Below are positions 24,124 through 32,784 of a stretch of DNA of 64,000 bases, in pieces; the first letter of the stretch is position 1, and every line of letters begins with the position of its first letter. This DNA is from Micrococcus sp023147585 (lineage in GTDB: Bacteria > Actinomycetota > Actinomycetes > Actinomycetales > Micrococcaceae): the NCBI RefSeq assembly GCF_044872765.1, contig NZ_CP085253.1, positions 1,426,001 through 1,490,000 on the forward strand, read 5' to 3'. The position numbers and the translations under genes are program-made. The notes below the pieces were generated by a model, which saw nothing but the letters and a program-made list of their open reading frames with translations, searched no databases and was not told the DNA's origin.

Positions 24124-24953
24124 GCTTCGCGACCAACGACTCCGCCACGAAGCACTCCGCCGGCGTCGCCATCACCGCGGAGGAGATCTCCTCCGGTGAG
24201 CAGAAGGCCTCGGACGAGGTGGCCCGCTACGCCGTGTACCTGGGCGACGACTCGCTCATGCTCGGCCAGCGCCTCTCCTGGTGGATCTCCCGCGCCCCGG
24301 AGCTCGAGGAGGACATCGCCCTCGGCAACATCGCCCTGGACCTCGTCGGCCATGCCCGCTTCCTCCTCTCCTACGCCGGCACGGCGTGGGGGAAGGGCGA
24401 GGACGACCTGGCCTACTTCCGCGACGAGGAGGAGTTCCGCTCCGTCCGCCTCGTGGAGGCCGAGAACGGCGACTTCGCCAAGACCATCGCGCGTCAGCTG
24501 TACTTCTCCTTCTACGCGTACGAGCTCTACTCGCGCCTGAAGGAGTCCACGGACGCCACCCTGGCCGCCATCGCGGACAAGGCGCTCAAGGAGGTCCTGT
24601 ACCACCAGGACCACGCCGCCGAGTGGCTCAACCGCCTGGGCCTCGGCACCGAGGAGTCGGCGCGCCGCATGCAGCGCGGCCTGGACGAGCTGTGGCCCTA
24701 CGTGCCCGAGCTCTTCCACGACGACGACCTCACCCGCTCGCTCGCGGAGGAGGGCGTCGCGGTGCTCCCCTCCTCCCTCGAGGAGCCCACGATGTCCCGC
24801 CTGACGTCCGCCATCACGGCGGCCGGCCTGCAGGTCCCCGCGACGGGCACCGCCCGCGGCGGCGACCGCTCCGGTGAGATGAGCGAGCACCGCGGCTACA
24901 TCCTGGCCGAGATGCAGTCCCTGGCCCGCCGTCACCCGGGGGCCACCTGGTGA
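24120..24953 (+). CDS. paaC: Phenylacetyl-CoA epoxidase subunit C (structural)
   Basis: Predicted 277 aa from GTG 24120, which overlaps the paaB stop. Ferritin-like subunit that pairs with PaaA but lacks a functional di-iron centre in characterised homologues. Marks: VYLGDDSLMLGQRLSWW, ALDLVGHARFLLSYAG, LYHQDHAAEWLNRLG and a C-terminal LAEMQSLARRHPGATW. The open frame upstream lies inside paaB and is not used. Stop overlaps paaD GTG. Confidence 0.96.
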   Translation: MSFATNDSATKHSAGVAITAEEISSGEQKASDEVARYAVYLGDDSLMLGQRLSWWISRAPELEEDIALGNIALDLVGHARFLLSYAGTAWGKGEDDLAYFRDEEEFRSVRLVEAENGDFAKTIARQLYFSFYAYELYSRLKESTDATLAAIADKALKEVLYHQDHAAEWLNRLGLGTEESARRMQRGLDELWPYVPELFHDDDLTRSLAEEGVAVLPSSLEEPTMSRLTSAITAAGLQVPATGTARGGDRSGEMSEHRGYILAEMQSLARRHPGATW

Positions 24954-25459
24954 CCACCGCCAGCGAGCTGCGCCCCGCCGACCCCGCCGACGCGCGGGTC
25001 TGGGACGCGGCCTCCACCGTGCACGACCCGGAGATCCCCGTGCTGTCCATCGCGGACCTGGGGATCCTCCGGGACGCGCACGCGGAGGGCGAGAAGGCCG
25101 TCGTCGTCATCACCCCCACGTACTCCGGCTGCCCCGCGATGGAGACGATCTCCACGGACGTGACCCGCGCGCTCACCCGCGCCGGGTTCGCGGAGGCGGA
25201 GGTGCGGCTGGTCCTCCAGCCGGCGTGGACCACGGACTGGATGACGGACGAGGGCAAGGCCAAGCTCAACGAGTACGGGATCGCCCCGCCGTCGGCGCGC
25301 GCCGACGGCGGCCCCGTGCGGATCGGGCTGACCGTCAAGTGCCCCCGCTGCCACTCCCTGAACACCCGCGAGATCACCCGCTTCGGCTCCACCTCGTGCA
25401 AGGCGCTGTACACCTGCAACGAGTGCCTCGAGCCCTTCGACTACTTCAAGGTGCACTGA
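24950..25459 (+). CDS. paaD: PaaD, Fe-S maturation protein of the epoxidase
   Basis: Predicted 169 aa from GTG 24950 (GTGA overlap with paaC). Residues about 10-100 form a MIP18/DUF59 domain (VHDPEIPVLSIADLGILRD; YSGCPAMETI); the C-terminal 45 residues carry four Cys in CPRC and CNEC pairs, a zinc-ribbon-like arrangement usual for PaaD. It is thought to help assemble the Fe-S cluster of PaaE. Confidence 0.95.
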   Translation: MTTASELRPADPADARVWDAASTVHDPEIPVLSIADLGILRDAHAEGEKAVVVITPTYSGCPAMETISTDVTRALTRAGFAEAEVRLVLQPAWTTDWMTDEGKAKLNEYGIAPPSARADGGPVRIGLTVKCPRCHSLNTREITRFGSTSCKALYTCNECLEPFDYFKVH

Positions 25460-26628
25460 TGACCGAGACCACCGCCGCCCCCGCCGCCGGCAAGCGCCGC
25501 GCCGCCTTCAACACCCTCGAGGTGACCGAGCTGCGCAGGCTCACCGAGGACTCCGTGGAGGTCACCTTCACGGTGCCCGAGGAGCTCGCGGACGACTACG
25601 ACTACGTGCCGGGCCAGTACGTCGCCCTGCGCAAGGAGCTGGAGGGGCAGGAGGTCCGCCGCTCGTACTCCATCTGCGCCGTCCCGACGCGCGGCGAGAT
25701 CCGCGTGGCCGTGAAGAAGGACTTCGGCGGCCGGTTCTCCACCTGGGCGAACGAGCAGCTGCAGGTGGGCGAGAAGATCGACGTGATGAACCCGCAGGGC
25801 GCGTTCACCTCGCGCTCGCACATCACCTCGCTCAACGACGCCGAGAAGGTGGCCGCGGAGCAGGTGGCCAAGAAGGGCAACGCCCACCTCGTGGCGTTCG
25901 CCGCGGGCTCGGGCATCACGCCCATCATGGCGATCGCGAAGGCCGTGCTGGCCGCGTCGGAGACCTCGCGCTTCGACCTGGTCTACGCGAACCGCTCGGC
26001 CATGGACGTGATGTTCGCCGAGGAGCTCGGCGACCTCAAGGACAAGTACCCCGCCCGCTTCTCCGTGCACCACGTGCTCTCCCGCGAGCAGCGCGTCTCC
26101 CCGCTGCTCTCCGGCCGCATCGACGCCGAGAAGCTCGAGACCCTGCTCAACCAGGTGATCGACGTGGACGGCACCGACGAGTGGTTCCTCTGCGGGCCGT
26201 TCGAGCTCGTGCAGCTCATGCGCGACACGCTCGCGAAGCGCGGCGTGTCCGAGGACGACATCCGCTTCGAGCTGTTCACCACCGGCAAGCCGGAGAACCC
26301 GCAGGGCCAGTCCGGCCGCGTGGTCGAGGTGGACCCCTCGGGCAAGAACGTCACCATCGAGTTCAACCTCGACGGCCTCACCGCCAAGGTCGACTCCCCC
26401 GCGTCCGCGCACGAGACCATCCTGAACGCCGCCCTGCGCGTGCGCTCGGACGTCCCGTTCGCGTGCGCCGGCGGCGTGTGCGGCACCTGCCGCGCCAAGG
26501 TCACCGACGGCACGTACGAGATGGGCGAGAACTACGCCCTCGAGAAGGACGAGGTCGACGCCGGCTACGTCCTCACGTGCCAGACCCGCCCCACCTCGGA
26601 CGCCATCACCGTCGACTTCGACGCCTGA
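25459..26628 (+). CDS. paaE: Phenylacetyl-CoA epoxidase reductase subunit E
   Basis: Predicted 389 aa. FAD-binding ferredoxin-reductase domain (YVPGQYVALR; RSYSICAVP), NAD domain (LVAFAAGSGITPIMAI; WFLCGPFELV) and C-terminal plant-type 2Fe-2S ferredoxin with ligands in CAGGVCGTC and a distal Cys in LTCQTRP. It moves electrons from NADPH to PaaA. The start shares one base with the paaD stop (TGATG). Confidence 0.96.
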   Translation: MTETTAAPAAGKRRAAFNTLEVTELRRLTEDSVEVTFTVPEELADDYDYVPGQYVALRKELEGQEVRRSYSICAVPTRGEIRVAVKKDFGGRFSTWANEQLQVGEKIDVMNPQGAFTSRSHITSLNDAEKVAAEQVAKKGNAHLVAFAAGSGITPIMAIAKAVLAASETSRFDLVYANRSAMDVMFAEELGDLKDKYPARFSVHHVLSREQRVSPLLSGRIDAEKLETLLNQVIDVDGTDEWFLCGPFELVQLMRDTLAKRGVSEDDIRFELFTTGKPENPQGQSGRVVEVDPSGKNVTIEFNLDGLTAKVDSPASAHETILNAALRVRSDVPFACAGGVCGTCRAKVTDGTYEMGENYALEKDEVDAGYVLTCQTRPTSDAITVDFDA

Positions 26629-26677
26629 TCCGCGCCCGCCCCGCCTGAGCCAGACCGAGCCGCCCGAAGGAGCCCCC

Positions 26678-27463
26678 GTGATCCAGCTGAGCATCGCCGA
26701 CGGCGTCGCCGAGATCGTCCTCGACGCGCCCCAGAAGATGAACGCCCTCGACGAGGCCGCCCTGGCCGAGCTCGGCGAGGCCTATGCGGAGGCCTCGGCC
26801 GGCGTCGAGACCGGCGAGGTCCGCGCCGTGCTGCTGCGCGGCGAGGGGCGCGGGTTCTGCGCGGGCCGGGACATCTCCCACGTCACGCCCGCCGACGACG
26901 ACGCCACCGCGTACCTGCGGGACAGGGTCACCCCCGTGCTGCGGACGATGTCGGAGATCCCGGTGCCGACGTTCGCGGCCGTGCAGGGCGCGTGCCTCGG
27001 CGTGGGACTCGGCCTCGCGATCGCCACCGACGTGGTCTACGTGGCCGAGAACGCCAAGATCGGCTCGCCGTTCGCCAACCTCGGCGCCACCCTGGACTCG
27101 GGTGGCCACTGGCTGTTCACCGAGCGCCTGGGCGCGCACCGCACGCTCGACCTCATCTACACCGCCGAGCTGATCTCGGGGGCCGAGGCCGTGCAGGCGG
27201 GCCTGTTCTCCCGCGCGGTCCCGGCCGAGGAGCTGCTGGAGTTCACCCGTGCCAAGGCCGCCCAGGTGGCCTCCGGCGCGACGCTGGCTTTCCGCGCGTC
27301 GAAGGAGCTGGTCCGCCAGATCCGTGACGAGCGCGTCGGCCTGTGGGAGTCCCTCGACGCGGAGAACGTGGCGCAGGGCGACCTGTGCGGCACCGCCGAC
27401 TACGCGGAGGGCTTCAAGGCCTTCCAGGAGAAGCGCAAGCCGGAGTTCACCGGCCGCGGCTGA
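26678..27463 (+). CDS. paaG: Ring-1,2-epoxyphenylacetyl-CoA isomerase (oxepin-CoA forming)
   Basis: Predicted 261 aa crotonase. Converts the ring epoxide to oxepin-CoA. Seen: GRGFCAGRDISH (oxyanion hole), QGACLGVGLGLAIATD (second oxyanion Gly, with no catalytic Glu here) and LGATLDSGGHWL, where the Asp matches the PaaG catalytic Asp in IPDCGGTW; it ends DYAEGFKAFQEKRKPEFTG as PaaG does. GTG 26678 follows AAGGAG. It is last in the paaABCDEG unit and is followed by a strong hairpin. Confidence 0.9.
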   Translation: MIQLSIADGVAEIVLDAPQKMNALDEAALAELGEAYAEASAGVETGEVRAVLLRGEGRGFCAGRDISHVTPADDDATAYLRDRVTPVLRTMSEIPVPTFAAVQGACLGVGLGLAIATDVVYVAENAKIGSPFANLGATLDSGGHWLFTERLGAHRTLDLIYTAELISGAEAVQAGLFSRAVPAEELLEFTRAKAAQVASGATLAFRASKELVRQIRDERVGLWESLDAENVAQGDLCGTADYAEGFKAFQEKRKPEFTGRG

Positions 27464-27501
27464 GCCCTCCGTCCTCCACAGGCCCCCGCGACACCCAGAC
27501 C

Positions 27502-27546
27502 ACGGCGCCGCCTGCCCCCTCCGTGAGAGGGGGCGGGCGGCGCCGT
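27502..27546 (+). terminator. Terminator-like hairpin after paaG
   Basis: A 20-bp stem (27502-27521 with 27527-27546, one T.G pair) and a five-base loop CGTGA. No T-run follows. It separates paaABCDEG from the permease promoter. Confidence 0.7.
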
Positions 27547-27610
27547 CGAGCGGGCCGTGGGGGACGTCACAATCACGACATCCCTCGAGGGCGTGGCGCG
27601 AGTCACACCA

Positions 27611-27655
27611 CATCGTATACGGTGACCTGTGTCACTTCCCGACCGAACGGTCGGT
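27611..27655 (+). promoter_or_regulatory. Dual operator region of the MHS permease: GTATAC site 4 and PaaR-type site
   Basis: CATCGTATACGGTG (27611-27624) has the palindromic core CGTATACG of the hpa operators with one mismatched pair. Seventeen bases further, GACCGAACGGTCGGT (27641-27655) matches the paa operator, with perfect arms GACCG/CGGTC. Both precede ATG 27715. No confident -35/-10 pair is visible. Confidence 0.75.
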
Positions 27656-27714
27656 CACATGCGTCTCTCGCCGTCTCGCACCGCAGGCCGCAGCCCCTCA
27701 CCCCAGGAGCACCC

Positions 27715-29070
27715 ATGAGCCATACCGTCGCCTCCCCAGCCGCCCCGGCCGCCCGCGACCCCCGAGAGGAGCGCAAGGTCCTCGCCGGCACCCTCGTCGG
27801 CACCACCATCGAGTGGTACGACTTCTTCATCTTCGCCCAGGCCACCGCACTGGTCTTCGCCGCCCTGTTCTTCGCCCCGATGGGCTCGACCGGCTCGCAG
27901 ATCGCCGCCTGGGTCACCCTCGGCATCTCGTTCCTCGTGCGCCCCCTCGGCGCCATCATCGCGGGCCACCTCGGCGACAAGTTCGGTCGCAAGATCGTCC
28001 TGTCCTTCACCCTGATCGGCATGGGCGTGGCCACCACGCTCATCGGCGTCCTGCCCACCTACGCCCAGATCGGCGTGTGGGCCCCCATCCTTCTCGTGCT
28101 GCTGCGCCTTCTCCAGGGCTTCTCCGCCGGCGGCGAGTGGGGCGGCGCGGCCCTCCTGGCCGTCGAGCACGCCCCCAAGGGCAAGCGCGGCCTCTTCGGC
28201 GCGGCCCCCCAGGTCGGCGTGCCGCTCGGCATGATCCTGGCGACCGGCGCGCTCTTCCTGGTGCGCTCCAACATGACCGAGGAGGCCTTCCTCACCTGGG
28301 GCTGGCGCATCCCCTTCCTGATCTCGATCATCCTGATCGTGGTCGGCTACTTCATCCGCAAGGCCGTGGAGGAGTCCCCGGTCTTCAAGGAGATGCAGCA
28401 GCTCAAGGCCAAGGAGTCCGCCCCCCTGGGCGAGCTGTTCCGCGGCCACACCAAGGAGGTCATCCTCGCCGCCGTGATCTTCGCGGCCAACAACGGCGTG
28501 GGCTACCTGCTGATCGCCTGGTTCTCCAAGTACGGCGGCCCCAAGGGCCTGGGCATGACCTCCACAGAGGTGCTGACCGCGAGCCTCGTGGGCGGCCTCG
28601 GCTGGTTCATCTTCACCCTGTTCGGCGGCTGGATCTCCGACAAGATCGGCCGCAAGACCACGTTCGTCGTCGGCTACGCGATCCTGATCGCCTGGGCGTT
28701 CCCCCTGTTCAGCCTGCTGAACACGGCCTCCCTGCCGCTCTTCGCCCTGGCCCTGTTCGTGCTGACGATGGGCCTCGGCCCCTCGTACGGCCCGCAGTCC
28801 GCCATGTACGCCGAGATGTTCCCGGCTCGCGTCCGCTTCTCGGGCGTCTCCATCGGATACGCCCTCGGCACCATCATCGGCGGCGCCTTCGCCCCGCTGA
28901 TCGCCGATCTCCTCGTCAAGAACGGCTGGGAGTACGTCGCCTGGTACATCGTGGGCATCTCCGCGATCTCCCTGATCGCCGTCCTCCTGGTGCCCAAGGG
29001 CATCCAGGACCGCGAGCTGCACGACGAGGAGGTCGTCGCGACCCGCTCCACCCCGGTGGTCTCCGCCTGA
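27715..29070 (+). CDS. MHS-family (MFS) aromatic/organic acid:H+ symporter
   Basis: Predicted 451 aa, 12 membrane segments, metabolite:H+ symporter family (ShiA/KgtP/PcaT-like). Marks: GTTIEWYDFFIFAQATALVF in TM1, LGDKFGRKIVL (loop 2-3 motif), LLRLLQGFSAGGEWGGAAL and WISDKIGRKTTF (loop 8-9 repeat). It likely imports an aromatic acid into the cytoplasm. AGGAG precedes ATG 27715; the open upstream frame is non-coding leader. The promoter has both hpa and paa operator elements, so phenylacetate, hydroxyphenylacetates or homoprotocatechuate are the favoured substrates (inference). A hairpin terminator follows. Confidence 0.92.
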   Translation: MSHTVASPAAPAARDPREERKVLAGTLVGTTIEWYDFFIFAQATALVFAALFFAPMGSTGSQIAAWVTLGISFLVRPLGAIIAGHLGDKFGRKIVLSFTLIGMGVATTLIGVLPTYAQIGVWAPILLVLLRLLQGFSAGGEWGGAALLAVEHAPKGKRGLFGAAPQVGVPLGMILATGALFLVRSNMTEEAFLTWGWRIPFLISIILIVVGYFIRKAVEESPVFKEMQQLKAKESAPLGELFRGHTKEVILAAVIFAANNGVGYLLIAWFSKYGGPKGLGMTSTEVLTASLVGGLGWFIFTLFGGWISDKIGRKTTFVVGYAILIAWAFPLFSLLNTASLPLFALALFVLTMGLGPSYGPQSAMYAEMFPARVRFSGVSIGYALGTIIGGAFAPLIADLLVKNGWEYVAWYIVGISAISLIAVLLVPKGIQDRELHDEEVVATRSTPVVSA

Positions 29071-29109
29071 TCACCCTCCGCTGACGGGCTCCGCCCGCCA
29101 CACACGACG

Positions 29110-29143
29110 ACGGCGCCTCCTCCTCCACGGGAGGAGGCGCCGT
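29110..29143 (+). terminator. Hairpin after the permease
   Basis: ACGGCGCCTCCTCC (29110-29123) pairs perfectly with 29130-29143, loop six bases, 40 bases after the stop. 29144-29330 shows nothing else recognisable. Confidence 0.7.
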
Positions 29144-29330
29144 TCGCTGTGCCCGGCTCGGCACCTGACGAGGTGAGGTGGTCGGGTCCGCGGGTCCCGT
29201 GCGTCGGGCCCTCTGGGGACGCGGCCCACGGCGAGGAGACGCCCGCCGCCGTGAGGGCGCGCGCGAGCGGCACGGCGGCGCCGGCGACGGCGTCCATCAC
29301 GTCCTCGCCCCGTCACACCCCGCGCCCTGG

Positions 29331-29388
29331 TTGACCCCCGTCACACCGGGCCGGGATACTGATACCTGAACGCACGGTCGGTAATTCG
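29331..29388 (+). promoter_or_regulatory. paaJ promoter with PaaR-type operator
   Basis: TTGACC (29331-29336), 18 bases, GATACT (29355-29360), then GAACGCACGGTCGGTAATT from 29368. The layout mirrors the paaA promoter, including the -35 hexamer and the trailing AATTCG. Confidence 0.75.
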
Positions 29389-29444
29389 GTGCGCCCCTGG
29401 CGCCCCACTCCCCGGCGCCCGCCCGCAACGCAAGGAGACCCCGC

Positions 29445-30662
29445 ATGTCCACCCCTTCCCAGGCCCTGCTCGTCGGAGGTCGCCGCACCCCGGTCGGCCG
29501 CTACGGCGGCGCCCTCTCCTCCGTGCGCCCGGACGACCTCGCCGCGCTGACCATCAAGGCCGTGATCGAGGACGCCGGCATCGACCCGTCGGTCGTGGAC
29601 GACGTCATCCTCGGCAACGCCAACGGCGCCGGCGAGGAGAACCGCAACGTCGCCCGCATGGCCTGGCTGTTGGCAGGCTTCCCGGACACCGTCCCGGGCA
29701 TCACCGTGAACCGCCTCTGCGCCTCGGGCATGTCTGCCATCGGCATCGCCACCGCCATGGTGCGCTCCGGCATGGCCGACGTCGTCGTGGCCGGCGGCGT
29801 GGAGTCCATGTCCCGAGCCCCCTGGGTCATGGAGAAGCCGACCACCGCGTTCGCCAAGCCCGGCGCGGCCTTCGACACCGCGATCGGCTGGCGTTTCGTG
29901 AACCCGCGTTTCGCGGACGGCGAGTTCGGCGAGAAGTTCACCTTCTCCATGCCGGAGACCGCCGAGGAGGTCGGCGAGGTGGACGGCATCACCCGCGAGG
30001 ACGCCGACGCCTTCGCCGCCCGCTCGCACGAGCGTGCACTGGCCGCCATCGAGGCCGGCCGCTTCGCGGACGAGATCGTGCCCGTCGTCGTCACGAGCCG
30101 CAAGGGCGCCGAGACGATCGTGGACACGGATGAGGGCCCCCGCCCCGGCTCCACCCCCGAGGTGCTCGCCGGCCTGCGCCCGATCATCAAGAAGGACGGC
30201 GTGGTCACCGCCGGCAACTCCTCCTCCCTGAACGACGGCGCCTCCGCGATCCTCGTCGTCTCCGAGCGGGCCGCCCAGAAGTACGGCCTGACCCCGCGGG
30301 CCCGCGTCGTGGAGTCCACCTCGGCGGGCCTGGCTCCCGAGATCATGGGCCTGGGCCCCGTCCCGGCCACCGAGAAGGCCCTCGAGCGCTCCGGCTGGTC
30401 CGTGGCGGATCTGGGCGCCGTCGAGCTCAACGAGGCCTTCGCCACCCAGTCCCTGGCCTCGATGCGTCGCCTCGGCCTGGACCCGGAGACCGTCAACGCC
30501 GACGGCGGCGCGATCGCCCTGGGCCATCCGCTGGGCTCCTCGGGGTCGCGCCTCGTGGTCACGCTGCTCGGTCGGATGGAGCGCGAGGGCGCGGACAGGG
30601 GCCTGGCCACGATGTGCGTGGGCGTGGGCCAGGGCTCCGCGATGCTCGTGGAGAAGGTGTGA
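29445..30662 (+). CDS. paaJ: 3-oxoadipyl-CoA/3-oxo-5,6-didehydrosuberyl-CoA thiolase
   Basis: Predicted 405 aa. Thiolase removing acetyl-CoA twice in the phenylacetate pathway. Nucleophile Cys92 in VNRLCASGMSAIG, VELNEAFATQ, active-site His in GGAIALGHPLGSSGSR and Cys in MCVGVGQGSAM. PcaF (beta-ketoadipate pathway) is nearly identical in family terms; the paa context and operator favour PaaJ. CAAGGAG precedes ATG 29445. It is first of paaJ-paaF-paaH. Confidence 0.93.
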   Translation: MSTPSQALLVGGRRTPVGRYGGALSSVRPDDLAALTIKAVIEDAGIDPSVVDDVILGNANGAGEENRNVARMAWLLAGFPDTVPGITVNRLCASGMSAIGIATAMVRSGMADVVVAGGVESMSRAPWVMEKPTTAFAKPGAAFDTAIGWRFVNPRFADGEFGEKFTFSMPETAEEVGEVDGITREDADAFAARSHERALAAIEAGRFADEIVPVVVTSRKGAETIVDTDEGPRPGSTPEVLAGLRPIIKKDGVVTAGNSSSLNDGASAILVVSERAAQKYGLTPRARVVESTSAGLAPEIMGLGPVPATEKALERSGWSVADLGAVELNEAFATQSLASMRRLGLDPETVNADGGAIALGHPLGSSGSRLVVTLLGRMEREGADRGLATMCVGVGQGSAMLVEKV

Positions 30663-30664
30663 GC

Positions 30665-31507
30665 ATGGCCGAGACCCGCGAGACCCCTCAGGCCGAAGCG
30701 GATCCCGACGTCGTGGGCCCGCGCCTGGCCGCGGCGGACTTCACCGCCCTGCGGATCGAGGAGCGCGAGGACCGGCTCCACGCGCGCATGGACCGCCCCG
30801 CGGTGCGCAACGCGATCGACGCGACCATGGTGGACGAGTTCCACGCGGTGTGCGCACACCTCGAGCAGAACCCCAAGATCCTCATCATCTCGGGCACGCA
30901 GGTGGAGTCGAAGAAGGCCCCCGGCACGTTCTCGGGCATCTTCGCGTCCGGCGCGGACATCGGCCAGCTGCGCGAGCGGCGCCGCGACGACGCCCTGCGC
31001 GGCGTGAACTCGCAGGTGTTCGACCGCATCCACCGCCTGCCGATGCCCGTCATCGCCGCGATCGACGGCTTCGCCCTGGGCGGCGGCGCCGAGCTCGCGT
31101 ACGCGGCGGACTTCCGCATCGCCACGCCCTCCCTGAAGATGGGCCAGCCGGAGACCGGCCTCGGCATCACGGCTGCCGCGGGCGCGCAGTGGCGCCTCAA
31201 GGAGCTCGTCGGCGAGCCGGTGGCCCTCGAGCTGCTGCTGGCCGGCCGCATCCTGGACGCCCAGGAGGCCCTGGACCTCACGCTCGTCACCGAGCTGCAC
31301 GAGCCGGACCACCTGGAGGACGCTGCCCACGCCCTGGCGGACCGCATCGCGCAGCAGGACCCCCTGGCGGTGCGCCTGTCCAAGCGCGTGTTCCACCTGC
31401 CCCGCGAGGCCCACCCCCACGTGGACGAGATCGCGCAGGCCATCCTGTTCGAGTCCGAGGCCAAGTTCGAGCGCATGCAGGCGTTCCTGGACCGCAAGAA
31501 GAAGTGA
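30665..31507 (+). CDS. paaF: 2,3-dehydroadipyl-CoA hydratase (enoyl-CoA hydratase)
   Basis: Predicted 280 aa crotonase. Unlike paaG it keeps both catalytic glutamates, in GGGAELAYAADF and MGQPETGLGI. It hydrates 2,3-dehydroadipyl-CoA. ATG 30665 is two bases after the paaJ stop. The N-terminal about 30 residues are an extra Glu/Ala-rich stretch, and a slightly long loop (VESKKAPGTFSGIFASG) precedes the oxyanion motif. PaaF is inferred from operon position. Confidence 0.9.
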   Translation: MAETRETPQAEADPDVVGPRLAAADFTALRIEEREDRLHARMDRPAVRNAIDATMVDEFHAVCAHLEQNPKILIISGTQVESKKAPGTFSGIFASGADIGQLRERRRDDALRGVNSQVFDRIHRLPMPVIAAIDGFALGGGAELAYAADFRIATPSLKMGQPETGLGITAAAGAQWRLKELVGEPVALELLLAGRILDAQEALDLTLVTELHEPDHLEDAAHALADRIAQQDPLAVRLSKRVFHLPREAHPHVDEIAQAILFESEAKFERMQAFLDRKKK

Positions 31508-31515
31508 GGACTTCC

Positions 31516-32403
31516 ATGACCGAGACCCAGAACACCCCTGACACCTCCCGCGCGTCCGTGCCCGACGTCGTCGGCGTCCTCGGCGGCGGCCGCATGGGCG
31601 GCGGCATCGCCCACGCCTTCCTCACCTCCGGTGCCGCCGAGGTGATCGTGGTGGAGCGCGACGCGCAGTCGGCCGAGGCAGCCAAGGAGCGGATCGAGGC
31701 GGACCTCGCGAAGTCCCTCGAGCGCGGCAAGCTGGACGGCAACCTGGACGTGTGGGCCGAGCGCCTCACGATCTCCCTGGACCGCGCCGACTTCGCCCGC
31801 TGCGGGCTCGTGGTGGAGGCCGTCTTCGAGGACATGCAGGTCAAGATCGACGCCCTCACCGACGTCGAGAAGCACCTGGCCGAGGACGCGTGGCTCGCCA
31901 CGAACACCTCCTCGCTGTCCGTGGACGAGATCGCCCGCCACCTGCAGCGCCCCGAGCGCTTCTGCGGTCTGCACTACTTCAACCCGGTTCCGGCCTCGAA
32001 GCTCGTGGAGGTCGTCATCGGCGAGCAGACCGGCGAGGAGCTCACCGCCCTCTCCACCGAGTGGGTGCGCGGCCTGGGCAAGACCCCGGTCGTGGTGAAG
32101 GACGCGCCCGGCTTCGCGTCGTCGCGCCTCGGCGTGGCCATCGCGCTCGAGGCCATCCGCATGGTCGAGGAGGGCGTGGCCTCCCCCGAGGACATCGACG
32201 CCGCCATGGTGCTCGGCTACAAGTTCCCCGTCGGCCCGCTCGCGCTGACGGACATCGTGGGCCTGGACGTGCGCCTCGGAATCGCCGAGTACCTCGAGTC
32301 CCAGCTCGGCGAGCGCTTCGCCCCGCCGCAGCTCATGCGGGACATGGTGGCCCGCGGCGAGCTCGGCCGGAAGTCCGGCAAGGGGTTCTTCGACTACCGC
32401 TGA
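31516..32403 (+). CDS. paaH: 3-hydroxyadipyl-CoA dehydrogenase (3-hydroxyacyl-CoA dehydrogenase)
   Basis: Predicted 295 aa two-domain dehydrogenase (3HCDH_N plus 3HCDH). NAD motif VVGVLGGGRMGGGIAHAF, Glu of VVEAVFEDMQVK, ATNTSSLSV, catalytic His in FCGLHYFNPVP and Asn in DAPGFASSRLGVA. It oxidises 3-hydroxyadipyl-CoA for PaaJ. ATG 31516 is eight bases after the paaF stop with GAGGA upstream; a terminator hairpin follows. Confidence 0.92.
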   Translation: MTETQNTPDTSRASVPDVVGVLGGGRMGGGIAHAFLTSGAAEVIVVERDAQSAEAAKERIEADLAKSLERGKLDGNLDVWAERLTISLDRADFARCGLVVEAVFEDMQVKIDALTDVEKHLAEDAWLATNTSSLSVDEIARHLQRPERFCGLHYFNPVPASKLVEVVIGEQTGEELTALSTEWVRGLGKTPVVVKDAPGFASSRLGVAIALEAIRMVEEGVASPEDIDAAMVLGYKFPVGPLALTDIVGLDVRLGIAEYLESQLGERFAPPQLMRDMVARGELGRKSGKGFFDYR

Positions 32404-32460
32404 GCGCCGCCGGGGCGGATCGGCCGGGCCTGGCCCGGCGCTCCCGCCCCCGCAGACGAC

Positions 32461-32491
32461 GACGGCCCCCACCGGTTCGGTGGGGGCCGTC
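32461..32491. terminator. Bidirectional terminator between paaH and the His/Cys-rich gene
   Basis: GACGGCCCCCACCG (32461-32474) pairs perfectly with 32478-32491 around GTT. It lies between convergent stops at 32403 and 32524. Confidence 0.75.
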
Positions 32492-32523
32492 CTCGTGCGC
32501 GGCGCGGGCCGCGTCAGGTGAGG

Positions 32524-32784
32524 TCAGGCGGCGTGCGTGCAGGTGGCGCAGGTGCAGTCCTGGCAGGTGCACGTGGCGCAGGAGCAGGCGGTGCCCTCCG
32601 CGCAGTGGGTGCAGGAGCAGGTGTCGCACTCCTCGACGTGGTCGCCGTGCACGTGGTGCAGGTGGCCGTCGTGCTTGTAGTCCACGTGGTCGCCGTGCTC
32701 GACGGGCTCGTGGCCGCAGGACGGGCCGTGCGCGTGGTCGTGCTCGGGGTGGACGGCGTGGGTGGTGTGGTCAATGGTCGTCAT
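32524..32784 (-). CDS. His-rich protein with metallothionein-like Cys tail
   Basis: Predicted 86 aa. Residues 1-52 hold 15 His in DHAHGPSCGH...HGDHVDYKHDGH style, a family common beside zinc-responsive ArsR genes in actinobacteria. Residues 53-82 hold 11 Cys at 53, 56, 58, 61, 67, 69, 72, 74, 77, 79 and 82, in C-x-C and C-x2-C spacing like metallothioneins; Cys23 makes 12. Likely a cytosolic zinc/copper buffer. The start lies 14 bases inside the 3' end of the ArsR gene, so the pair is one operon and is probably derepressed by metal. Metal identity is inferred. Confidence 0.85.
   Translation of the reverse strand: MTTIDHTTHAVHPEHDHAHGPSCGHEPVEHGDHVDYKHDGHLHHVHGDHVEECDTCSCTHCAEGTACSCATCTCQDCTCATCTHAA

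Noticed and set aside
29144..29330. A small gene between the permease and paaJ
   Set aside because: Open frames there lack ribosome sites, motifs and a leaderless -10, and end in the promoter.
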